48,494 nucleotides of DNA from CAMCYM01 sp964405405 (GTDB lineage Bacteria; Bacteroidota; Bacteroidia; Flavobacteriales_D; Sanyastnellaceae): contig CAYONT010000011.1 of NCBI GenBank assembly GCA_964405405.1, positions 1 to 48,494 of the forward strand. The letters run 5' to 3'. Positions 1 through 7,641 of the stretch are shown here, piece after piece. The notes under the pieces are model-generated. The model ran no database searches. It had not been told where the DNA came from and saw only the letters and a list, made by a program, of their open reading frames with translations. Position numbers and translations under genes: made by a program. How positions within the stretch are numbered: the stretch's first letter is position 1; each line of letters starts with the position of its first letter.

Positions 1-450
1 TTCCGCAACTACGCCAAGGCCCGTTACCGGGTTGCAGCGGAAAAGATGCTGTTGGACAAGGCGCAACTGCTCACGCTCACGGCACCTGAAATGACGGTGT
101 TGGTCGGCGGCATGCGGGCCCTGGACGCGAACTTCGATGGTTCCCGGCACGGGGTGTTCACCCAGCGTCCCGGGGTGTTGACGAATGATTTCTTTGTCCA
201 TGTGCTGGACTTGGGCACCACCTGGTCGGCAACGGGGCCCCACCAAGACCTCTTCGAAGGTCGGGACCGCACTACCGGTGCCGTTCGTTGGACAGGAACC
301 CGTGTGGATTTGATTTTTGGTTCCAATTCAGAGCTGCGCGCGTTGGCAGAGGTCTACGCTTGTGCGGATGGCCATGCCCGCTTCGTTCAGGATTTTGCAG
401 CGGCTTGGGCGAAGGTGATGGAGCTCGATCGCTTCGATTTGCAGGACTGA
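1..450 (+). CDS. katG: Catalase-peroxidase, C-terminal end (5' truncated)
   Basis: The frame is open from the first base, so the gene starts outside the window; 149 residues of the C-terminus remain. KatG uses haem to degrade H2O2 by catalase and peroxidase reactions in the cytoplasm. The recognisable parts belong to the second, non-haem peroxidase-like domain: LTAPEMTVLVGGMR, then GVFTQRPGVLTNDFFVHVLD, then the typical ending FAAAWAKVMELDRFDL just before the stop. The catalytic haem domain is not in the window, so activity cannot be judged here. A strong intrinsic terminator follows 23 bp after the stop, so transcription appears to end with this gene. The family call is very secure. Confidence 0.96.
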   Translation, partial: FRNYAKARYRVAAEKMLLDKAQLLTLTAPEMTVLVGGMRALDANFDGSRHGVFTQRPGVLTNDFFVHVLDLGTTWSATGPHQDLFEGRDRTTGAVRWTGTRVDLIFGSNSELRALAEVYACADGHARFVQDFAAAWAKVMELDRFDLQD

Positions 451-472
451 AGGGCCTTTTGACTTTGTGAGC

Positions 473-507
473 AACAGCCTGGGCACGGTCCCGGGCTGTT
501 TTTTTTT
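473..507 (+). terminator. Rho-independent terminator after katG
   Basis: An 11-bp stem (473-483 with 490-500, including one G-T pair) encloses a 6-nt loop and is followed by nine T residues at 499-507. It lies just downstream of the katG stop and upstream of the secreted esterase gene, separating the two units. Confidence 0.9.
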
Positions 508-557
508 GTGCTTGACTCGGGTTGTTCGATATTGGCAGGGTACAAAATCAGGGAAAC

Positions 558-1877
558 ATGGGAATTTCTGGCATGTGGAAATGCGTTCAGGCGGTTGTGG
601 CTTGCGGCATGCTGTGGCTCGGCTCAGGGGTGGGTGTTCTCGGACAATCCGCATGTGACGGGGAACGGTATCGTTACACGAGCGCATTCTCCGATTTCAC
701 CGTGGCATATGACCTCCCATACGGTGAGAATGTGAATGCCTTCGGGGTGAACGAGACCTTGGTGTTCGATTTGTACACCCCGGTGGGGGATGGGGCAACC
801 GACCGGCCTTTGTTGGTTCTGGCGCATGGTGGCTTCTTCTTAGGAGGTGCAAACGATGGGGAGGATGTGGTGCCGTTGGCTCAGGATTTTGCCCGGATGG
901 GCTACGTGGTGGCATCCATCTCTTACCGCTTGGGGGTGGTGAACTTCCTCGACCTTCCGGGCGAATTGACCCGGGCTGTGTGGCGGGGCGTGCACGACAG
1001 TCGGGCAGCGGTGCGGCATTTCCGCCGGACCGTGGCGGAGGAGGGAAATCCCCATGGCATCGATCCGGAGCGTATCTTTTTGGGAGGGGTCTCGGCCGGT
1101 GGGTTCATCGCCTTGCATCACGCTTATGTAGACCAAACCTCCGAAATCCCCGCAGCGATCGACAGCCAACAACCCGGTATGGGCGGTGGGCTCGAGGGGG
1201 AATCGGGTTCCCCGGGATACAGCTCTGCGGTGGCCGGTGTCTTCAACATCTGTGGGGCCATTCGGGAGGCGGCCTGGCTTGCTCCTGGGGATGTGCCATT
1301 GGTGTCGGTTCACGGTACAGCGGACATGACGGTGCCCTACGGCACGGGCACGGTCTCGCTCATGGGGTTTCCGGTGATCGAGGTGGATGGAAGCGAGGTC
1401 GTTCATGCGACGGCGGAAGCCTTGGGCTTGGACCATTGTTTGGTGCCCATCGAAGGGGCGGACCATGTGCCCCATGTGGCTGGCGGGCCGGCGTATGATT
1501 TGACCTTGGCAGCTGTGGCAGGGAAACTGTCTTCGTGGGCTTGTCCCGATTATTCGGCCCAGTGTGGTGCGTACGATTTTACCAGCGGGGTCGGCTCTTA
1601 CGCAGTCGCAGGCGCTTCCGGTGAAGCAGACCCAGCAGAGGTTCGGCTGTTCCCGAATCCGTCTCATGGGCAGGGCGGGATCCGCGTGGTGGTGCCGGAG
1701 GAATGGGGGTCTGCGGCGGGATGGACGCTGGAGGTTCGGGACCTCGGGGGGCGGTTGTTGTATGCCGACCGAGCGGCAGGTACGATGTGGGAGGTTTCGG
1801 TCAGCCCACCACCGGGGGTCTATTTGGTGAGCATTCCTGCTTGGGGACAGACCTTGCGGTGGGTTGTGCAGGGGTGA
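558..1877 (+). CDS. Secreted alpha/beta-hydrolase (carboxylesterase-like) with T9SS sorting domain
   Basis: A 439-residue predicted secreted serine hydrolase. The start at 558 gives a signal peptide with a short polar N-terminus, a hydrophobic core (VVACGMLWLGSGVGVL) and a likely cut after GQS; ATG 573 is an alternative. The hydrolase domain shows an oxyanion-hole HGG at about residue 90, a nucleophile elbow GGVSAGG (Ser about 179), the acid region HGTADMTVPYG and the His region GADHVPH. This is a complete Ser-Asp-His triad of the carboxylesterase/lipase type. The last ~75 residues begin with VRLFPNPS and end in a short beta-rich module, the type A sorting signal of the type IX secretion system. 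The protein is therefore probably carried across the outer membrane and anchored or released. Its substrate is unknown. The next gene starts within its stop codon (tgATG), suggesting coupling. Confidence 0.85.
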   Translation: MGISGMWKCVQAVVACGMLWLGSGVGVLGQSACDGERYRYTSAFSDFTVAYDLPYGENVNAFGVNETLVFDLYTPVGDGATDRPLLVLAHGGFFLGGANDGEDVVPLAQDFARMGYVVASISYRLGVVNFLDLPGELTRAVWRGVHDSRAAVRHFRRTVAEEGNPHGIDPERIFLGGVSAGGFIALHHAYVDQTSEIPAAIDSQQPGMGGGLEGESGSPGYSSAVAGVFNICGAIREAAWLAPGDVPLVSVHGTADMTVPYGTGTVSLMGFPVIEVDGSEVVHATAEALGLDHCLVPIEGADHVPHVAGGPAYDLTLAAVAGKLSSWACPDYSAQCGAYDFTSGVGSYAVAGASGEADPAEVRLFPNPSHGQGGIRVVVPEEWGSAAGWTLEVRDLGGRLLYADRAAGTMWEVSVSPPPGVYLVSIPAWGQTLRWVVQG

Positions 1878-3337
1878 TGGAACGATTTGAAGCCCAGGAG
1901 CGTGCCTACCGGGAGGACGGAGAGGGCTTTGTCCGGAGGTTTGAGGCTGCGGGACGGTGGGACGGGGATGCACCCGAGGACCGGGCTTGGGTGGCCAGGC
2001 TCCGCGCGGATGGCTGGGAGCCCGGGTCGGGGGGTGGGACGGGGTTGGGGGTCGGGTTGCGTGCTGGCGTTTTGGGAGGAGGTCGGCGGTGGCTTTCCGG
2101 GTGGTGGTTTCCGGTGGCGGTTGCGGGGTTTGCAGCCACCGCCGTGGCGGGACCCTACGTCTTGGGGGCGACCGACGTGGAGCCCACCCCGGACCGGTTC
2201 TTGCCGGCCTTGGTGCCAGCGGGGTTGGGGTTGATGGTGGTTTGGCATGGGGTCATGGGAAGGCTCCCCGCCCGCGGATGGTGGGGATTGGGGGTGCTGC
2301 TGTTGGGCGTGTTGGGGGCCGTGGTCCATTGGTATGCAGCGGTGGACCTGGAACGCTTGGTGTCCATCGCTTTGTTGGAACAGACCCGGCCCGAGTGGCT
2401 TGCGGACCGAGAACGGCTGGAGTGGGTCGCCCAGAGCCGCATCCTCACTTTGTTGCACCTTCCGATGGGTTTGCTCGGGGTTTTGGGTTGGGTGTATGTT
2501 CGGACGAGACCCGCTCTGGACAGGGTAGATGTCATCCGGCACGGGGTCCAGGTGGCCATTTACACGGGTTTGATGCTCGCCGGAGGTGGATTGCTTGTCG
2601 GGTTGACCCTCTTGATGTTGTCCTTCCTACCTGGAGAGGAGGTGATGGAGGGTGTGGGCATCTGTCTCGGCTGGTGGGTTGGTTTGGCTGCGCCTTTTTT
2701 TGCGCACCACATCTGGTGGCGAAATCCTGGCGCCTTGGACCGGGTGCTGGGGACCGTGGCCCGGATTTTCATTCCGCTCTTCCTGCTGCTGGAGGCGTTC
2801 TTTTTTGTCCTCCTGTTGTCCCGGGGTTGGCATGCGCTCGCCGGGGACCGTCAGCAGCTGCTCGTGTTCAATTTGTTGCTGCTCGCGGTGGTGGGGCTGG
2901 TTGGGTTACAAGGAGCATGGGAAGGCGTTCGCAGCCGGGCAACAGGGGCCTTGTTGCTGGGGCTGGTGGCCTTGGGGGCCGTGGCGGACCTGGTGGCTTT
3001 GGCGGCCATTGGCAGTCGATTGGCTGCAGGCGGTTGGACCCCCAATCGGTTGGCGGTTCTGGCGGGCAACTTGTTGCTTCTGAGTACCTTGGTGGGGCTG
3101 TTGGTGGCCTTGGTACAACGGGGGGATTGGGGGCCACGGGTGCGTTGGGTCCTGTCCCTTTCGTTGGGGGCCTACGTGATTTGGGCTTTGGGGGTGGCCT
3201 TTCTCCTGCCCATTGGGGCCCAGCTGCGTGCCCGTGGAGTGGACCGGGAGGCCTTTGTCGAGTCGCAGTGGTTGGTCCCCACCTCAGAAGGTCCAGCCCA
3301 AACCGAGGCTGAAGGAGCGTCCGGGGGACAACCTTGA
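1877..3337 (+). CDS. Polytopic inner-membrane protein of unknown function
   Basis: A 486-residue protein whose ATG overlaps the esterase stop by one base. The first ~75 residues are charged and Arg/Glu/Gly-rich, probably cytoplasmic. The rest consists of about ten to eleven hydrophobic segments rich in Leu, Val, Gly and Trp, for example IPLFLLLEAFFFVLLLSRGW. The overall look loosely resembles the DUF4153-type membrane proteins of Bacteroidota, but I see no diagnostic motif and do not assign a function. The last 54 bp overlap the convergent TonB-receptor gene on the other strand. Codon use matches the neighbours. Confidence 0.7.
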   Translation: MERFEAQERAYREDGEGFVRRFEAAGRWDGDAPEDRAWVARLRADGWEPGSGGGTGLGVGLRAGVLGGGRRWLSGWWFPVAVAGFAATAVAGPYVLGATDVEPTPDRFLPALVPAGLGLMVVWHGVMGRLPARGWWGLGVLLLGVLGAVVHWYAAVDLERLVSIALLEQTRPEWLADRERLEWVAQSRILTLLHLPMGLLGVLGWVYVRTRPALDRVDVIRHGVQVAIYTGLMLAGGGLLVGLTLLMLSFLPGEEVMEGVGICLGWWVGLAAPFFAHHIWWRNPGALDRVLGTVARIFIPLFLLLEAFFFVLLLSRGWHALAGDRQQLLVFNLLLLAVVGLVGLQGAWEGVRSRATGALLLGLVALGAVADLVALAAIGSRLAAGGWTPNRLAVLAGNLLLLSTLVGLLVALVQRGDWGPRVRWVLSLSLGAYVIWALGVAFLLPIGAQLRARGVDREAFVESQWLVPTSEGPAQTEAEGASGGQP

Positions 3338-6190
3338 GAACACCTCGGGCTGTGCCTCAAACGACTGATACAGCGCTTCCAGGTCGTCTCCGAGCAGATT
3401 CGCCGCCCGAAAATCCAAGGTGGTGCGCCCGGCTTCCCCGAGCTTGTAAGCAAAGCTGAAGTTGAGGCTGTGGAAAGGTTCGAGGTAGACATCCGGGAAC
3501 AGTCCGCCTCCCACAATGTACAAGGTGGGCCCTTTCACGTTGTAGAACAGGCCAGTGGCCAAACGACCTTCATCCGGGGAACGGTATTGAACCCCCGCAT
3601 TGATGACATAAGGCGACTGACCCGCCATGGCGCGGTGGGGGGAGAGGGTTTGGCCTTCCTTGATATACGCCAGTCGGGAATTGTACTCCAAGTCGGTCAT
3701 GTCGATGCGGGAAGCCACCCAGGTCAAGTTGGCGGTCAAGGTCCACGCGGAAAGCGCAGGTGAAACGGGTTCGAGCGACTGCCGGACTTCCAATTCTGCC
3801 CCGAAGAGCTGGCCGTTGCCTACGTTCCGCGGTTGGAACTCGGTGCTGGTTTGCTGTTCCGGGATGCGCACGAGTTCGATGGGATCTTGGAACTGCTTCC
3901 AGAAGCCGCTGACGGAGAGCAACTGGTTGTTCCGGCCGAAAACTTCCCAGCGCAGGTCTGCATGCTGGACCCGGGTTTCACCGAGTGCTCCCTCCCAACC
4001 GGGGTAAGTGAACAGGGCGCCGTTGAAGATCCGGTTGGTGATGGGGTCAATGATTTGGGCGAAGGAAAGCTCCTTGAAGGAGGGCCGGGCAATGGTTCGG
4101 CCGTAGTAGGCGCGCAAGTTCGTGGCCTCGTCGAGGGCAAACACGAGGTTGAGGCTGGGGAACAAGTCGACGGCGTTGAGCACGCGCTCGTTGTCCAGCG
4201 CGTTCCCGTTCACCAGGTCGCCGCTGGCGTAGCGTTGGTCCCGCCCCGTGTGGCGCTGCGTGAAGTGCTCCGCACGGAGGCCAGCGATGGTCCTGAGGCG
4301 CCCGCGGGTCCATTCTTGCGTCACATAGCCTGCAGCCACCTGGGAGGTGCTTTCGTAGGCGTTGGGATTGGGATCGAGGTTGCCCGACTGATAGTAGATG
4401 TTGTTTGCGTTTGCCGGGTAGATGTTCTCGGGCCGCAACACATCGTTGGCGGTGAAGTTTTCAGGCCAAACCTGTGTCCCAAAAAACTGGATGTCAAAGA
4501 ACAGGATTTCATATCGCCTGGCCTTCAAGGTGTGCAAGGCTCCGGCACGGAAGGTGGCTGGTTCGGTGCCCCAATCGAACTTCCGGGTGACGTCCACCCG
4601 GGAGGTGAGATTGAGTTCCTGCAGCGAACGCCAAATCCGAGAGGGATTGCCACCCGCCCCAGCGGAGAAGAAGGTGCTTCCCGTTTCCGGGTTGATGGTG
4701 ATGGCGGTCCTGCGGATGTCTGGGTCGTTGGAAGTAGAGTAGGTGGGGGAAATGCGCCAGTCGATTTCCCAGTCGCCTTTGTGGCTGCCTTGGAAGAGGA
4801 GGTTGGTCAGGCTCCGTTGGTTGTATTCCAAGTTTTCAGAGAACGCGAGGTATCCGGATTGCCCGACGGCTTCGCCATCGTTGTCGATGTGGAACTGGCC
4901 GGCCCGGCGTTCGCCGCTTTGTAGGTGGAGCAGGGTGAGGCGGATTTTGGAGGTTTGGCCTTTCAAAGCCCAACCGGCAAGTCCGCCCCAGAGGTTCTGG
5001 CGCTCCCCCAGCTGGCCCTGCTGAAGGGTAGCGTACCGCATGGCGAATTGGCTGGGGTCGATGAAGCGCTGGTATTCTCCGTAGGTAACTTCGTCGTAGA
5101 ACTTGGATTCCTGCTTGTAGGAGAGGGACAGGATGTAGCCCATCTGGCCGGGTCGGTGGGCGCGCGGACGCTGGTCGCCCCAAGTGGCGCCCAGGGAGAA
5201 ATCGGGGGTTGCCGTGCGTTGGCGGGCGCCGAGTTCGGGGTTGAAACTGCGGACGAAGGCGTTGACTTCGTCGCGGGAGGCGCCGCTGATGGGGGTCGGA
5301 ATGTTGGCGCTCTGTGCCGCCAGGGGAAGGGCGCGGCCTCCGTCGTCCATGCCCAGCCAATCGAGGGCGCCGGGTTGGGCATCCAAGGCTTCGGACCGCA
5401 GGTGCATGGCGGGGTTGTAGGCCGTGGAGAAGGAGAGGCTCCGAACGCGTTCGGTGGGAAAGTCCTTCAGTTCTACGTTCACCAAACCGCCGGAAAAGTC
5501 GGCGGGTTGGTCGGCCGTGAAGTTCTTGCTGACGGAGATGTTGTCGATGAGGGCGGTCGGGAAGATGTCCATCTGCAGGGTGTTCCGGTCGGGGTCGAGT
5601 CCGGGGATGTCCACCTGGTTGAGCATGATTTTCGTGTACCGGTCGCCCAATCCACGGACGAAGACGTACTTGCCATCTTCGACCGATACGCCGGTGATGC
5701 GCCGTGCTGCTTCGACGGCGTTCCCGTCTCCGCTGAGCCGGATGCTCGCCGCGGAGACGCCGTCGATGAGGGCGGCGGACCGGCGCTTCATGGTCATCAT
5801 GGCCGTCTCCGAGGAGCGTGCAGCTTCCACGGTGATTTCGGCAACGCCGATTTCGGTGCTGATGTCCTGGAGGAGGACGTCGGGTAGTACCACGGTGGCC
5901 CCCGGAGCCACCGCAATGTCGGTCAAGGTCAAGGTGTTGTAGGAGATGAAGGACACCGTGAGTCGGTGGGTGCCCGCAGGAACGGAGAGGGAAAATGCAC
6001 CGTCGAGGTCGGTCGCGGTGCCGATGGTGGTCCCCGGAAGGAAAACGGAAACGCCCAGGAGGGATTCTCCCGTCTTTGCGTCGAGCACCTTGCCGCGCAG
6101 GATGCCGGATTGGGCCGTAACCGTGGTGGCGAACAAGAACAATAGAGCGGCGTTCAACAAGAACACCAGCGGAGCTTGGCGCAAAGACAT
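3284..6190 (-). CDS. TonB-dependent outer-membrane receptor
   Basis: A 968-residue receptor for energised uptake through the outer membrane. The start at 6190 is chosen because it gives a proper signal peptide (MSLRQAPLVFLLNAALLFLF, then TAQS); upstream codons would add an unlikely extension. Residues ~28-105 are a carboxypeptidase-regulatory-like beta-sandwich (GILRGKVLDAKTGESLLGV). A plug domain follows at ~125-235 (GVSVEDGKYVFVRGLGDRYT), then a long beta-barrel ending in the aromatic residue of GLGWTF, a typical barrel C-terminus. The substrate cannot be read from the sequence. A beta-helix lipoprotein gene lies just upstream on the same strand with a terminator-like hairpin between them, so the two probably work together at the surface. 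The 3' end overlaps the convergent gene by 54 bp. Confidence 0.93.
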   Translation of the reverse strand: MSLRQAPLVFLLNAALLFLFATTVTAQSGILRGKVLDAKTGESLLGVSVFLPGTTIGTATDLDGAFSLSVPAGTHRLTVSFISYNTLTLTDIAVAPGATVVLPDVLLQDISTEIGVAEITVEAARSSETAMMTMKRRSAALIDGVSAASIRLSGDGNAVEAARRITGVSVEDGKYVFVRGLGDRYTKIMLNQVDIPGLDPDRNTLQMDIFPTALIDNISVSKNFTADQPADFSGGLVNVELKDFPTERVRSLSFSTAYNPAMHLRSEALDAQPGALDWLGMDDGGRALPLAAQSANIPTPISGASRDEVNAFVRSFNPELGARQRTATPDFSLGATWGDQRPRAHRPGQMGYILSLSYKQESKFYDEVTYGEYQRFIDPSQFAMRYATLQQGQLGERQNLWGGLAGWALKGQTSKIRLTLLHLQSGERRAGQFHIDNDGEAVGQSGYLAFSENLEYNQRSLTNLLFQGSHKGDWEIDWRISPTYSTSNDPDIRRTAITINPETGSTFFSAGAGGNPSRIWRSLQELNLTSRVDVTRKFDWGTEPATFRAGALHTLKARRYEILFFDIQFFGTQVWPENFTANDVLRPENIYPANANNIYYQSGNLDPNPNAYESTSQVAAGYVTQEWTRGRLRTIAGLRAEHFTQRHTGRDQRYASGDLVNGNALDNERVLNAVDLFPSLNLVFALDEATNLRAYYGRTIARPSFKELSFAQIIDPITNRIFNGALFTYPGWEGALGETRVQHADLRWEVFGRNNQLLSVSGFWKQFQDPIELVRIPEQQTSTEFQPRNVGNGQLFGAELEVRQSLEPVSPALSAWTLTANLTWVASRIDMTDLEYNSRLAYIKEGQTLSPHRAMAGQSPYVINAGVQYRSPDEGRLATGLFYNVKGPTLYIVGGGLFPDVYLEPFHSLNFSFAYKLGEAGRTTLDFRAANLLGDDLEALYQSFEAQPEVFSRLSPGRSFSLGLGWTF

Positions 6191-6223
6191 GGGCAGGTTT
6201 TGAGAATCGGGGTAAAGAAGAGC

Positions 6224-6257
6224 AAAAAAGGACCCACAGCGCTGTGCCATGGGTCCT
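6224..6257 (-). terminator. Terminator or attenuator between lipoprotein and TonB receptor genes
   Basis: On the minus strand a perfect 8-bp stem (6250-6257 with 6229-6236) is followed by six T residues (6229-6224). It lies after the lipoprotein stop and 34 bp before the TonB-receptor start. No clear -7 box is visible between the hairpin and the receptor ATG, so it may act as a partial terminator that sets receptor expression below that of the lipoprotein. Confidence 0.7.
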
Positions 6258-6278
6258 GAAGTCCGAGGAAAGGTCAGA

Positions 6279-7475
6279 TCAAAGATTGGTCAAGGCCCCA
6301 GCAGCTGCAGCCCAAGTCCAACCCAATACACTCACGTCCGCTTGCGGGGTGTTGCCAGCAGAAACCCCTGCAGGAACATCTCCGTTCACATGGTTGGCCA
6401 GGTTGGCTGCTTCCACGTTGAGCAGGATGCCCGTGAAGGTCACGGTGCCCACGGTGTGAGCGACGCGGTTGATTTTTTGGCCTTCGGCGATCTCCGTGAA
6501 GTAGAGATTCTCCAAGATCACCACGCTGTTGTCGTCGGTGTTGATGAGATCCATGGCCACGCCGTCAGCGCCTGATGCGATGATGGAGCCGTTGCGCAGG
6601 GTGTGGCCTGCCACCATGGAGCCTTCGGGCCCGTCCAATTCGAAGCAGTGTCCTTGTGGGGTCACAATGACGAAGTTGTTCAAGGTGCCTGACCAGCTCT
6701 GGTCCGTGTCGATGGCGTCGTCGCCAACATTCCAAACCACCACGTGGTTCGCGTTGACCGAACCACCGAACCACTCAATGCCATCGTCCTGGTTGGAGAC
6801 GATTTCGATGTGCTCAATGACGGTACCGCTGCCGACGCCGCCCAGGGTTAGGCCATTGATTTCGTTGCCAGAACCGATGTTCGCGCCACCGTGGCGAATC
6901 GAAACATAGCGGAGAACGCCTGAATTGTCCGTGGCATCGTTTCCACCGTACAGTCCATTGGCGTCAGAGGTGGGAATGCCTTCGATTTGGACTTGGGTGA
7001 TGTCACCTTGGTCGTTGGAAGCGGAAATCGGAGCGTGGCCCAGGACGATGACCCCCCCCCACAGTCCATTGACCGTCGGATCGAGATTGGGGCTGGCAAA
7101 GTCACCTGCGGCGACGTCTTCAGGACTGATTTCATCGGCTACCGAGGTGAAAATGATGGGGGCATCCTCCCGGCCGTCCGCCATGATTTTGCCGCCACGG
7201 GCAATGATGAGTGCCGTTGCATTGGCCCCGGTTCCTGCTTCGCCTTTGATGATGGTGCCCGGCTCGATGGTCAAGGTGGCTCCTGCCGTCACCACGATGC
7301 GGCCTCCCAGTTGATAGGGGCGGTCCGCCGTCCAGGTGGTGTTGGTGGTGATGTTTTGGGTTACCACAATGTTGCCTGTCTCAGCGGCAGGTGGATTGGG
7401 GTCGGTGTTTTCGGGTTTGCAACCCGCGAAGGCGAGGGCAAAGCCCAACGCGCTGAGGAGAAATGCTGAACGCAT
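6279..7475 (-). CDS. Surface lipoprotein with right-handed beta-helix-like repeats
   Basis: A 398-residue lipoprotein. Starting at 7475 the signal sequence is MRSAFLLSALGFALAFAGC, with a lipobox (AFAGC) cut before Cys19. The mature protein begins with a Pro/Asp-rich tether (KPENTDPNPPAAE) and continues as short beta-strand repeats rich in Gly, Asn, Asp, Val and Ile, such as LTIEPGTIIKGEAG, IEHIEIVSNQDDGIEWFGG and VWNVGDDAIDTDQSW. This resembles the pectate-lyase-like beta-helix fold, but no catalytic site is identified. The gene is directly upstream of the TonB receptor on the same strand, suggesting a capture or binding partner. The codons for WGGV contain nine consecutive G residues (7052-7060 on the plus strand read as C), a possible slippage site. 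Confidence 0.75.
   Translation of the reverse strand: MRSAFLLSALGFALAFAGCKPENTDPNPPAAETGNIVVTQNITTNTTWTADRPYQLGGRIVVTAGATLTIEPGTIIKGEAGTGANATALIIARGGKIMADGREDAPIIFTSVADEISPEDVAAGDFASPNLDPTVNGLWGGVIVLGHAPISASNDQGDITQVQIEGIPTSDANGLYGGNDATDNSGVLRYVSIRHGGANIGSGNEINGLTLGGVGSGTVIEHIEIVSNQDDGIEWFGGSVNANHVVVWNVGDDAIDTDQSWSGTLNNFVIVTPQGHCFELDGPEGSMVAGHTLRNGSIIASGADGVAMDLINTDDNSVVILENLYFTEIAEGQKINRVAHTVGTVTFTGILLNVEAANLANHVNGDVPAGVSAGNTPQADVSVLGWTWAAAAGALTNL
7052..7060. repeat. Homopolymer tract of nine C (nine G on the coding strand)
   Basis: Nine uninterrupted C residues lie inside the minus-strand lipoprotein gene. A one-base change would shift the frame after about residue 140. The tract is the longest G/C homopolymer I noticed in a coding region of the window. 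Confidence 0.8.
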
Positions 7476-7641
7476 GTCGGTAAGGTTTTGATGCAACCGT
7501 CTGATTGCGCTGCAAAACTCCGGCGCGGTTGTGCGTCCTGTGTTATGGGAATGTTATGGGATTGCTATCGGATTGTGAGGGTTGCCTCCGCTGTTGTCGG
7601 CGCAGGAGCCTGCGCTCGTTAAGCCCGGGTTCCAGTCCATT

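Noticed and set aside
840..1973. Large minus-strand frame opposite the esterase
   Set aside because: It is a mirror of a GC-rich real gene: no domain, Pro/His/Arg-rich composition and no start context.
3833..5887. Two long plus-strand frames opposite the TonB receptor
   Set aside because: They lie wholly antisense to a gene with clear domains and have no recognisable family features.
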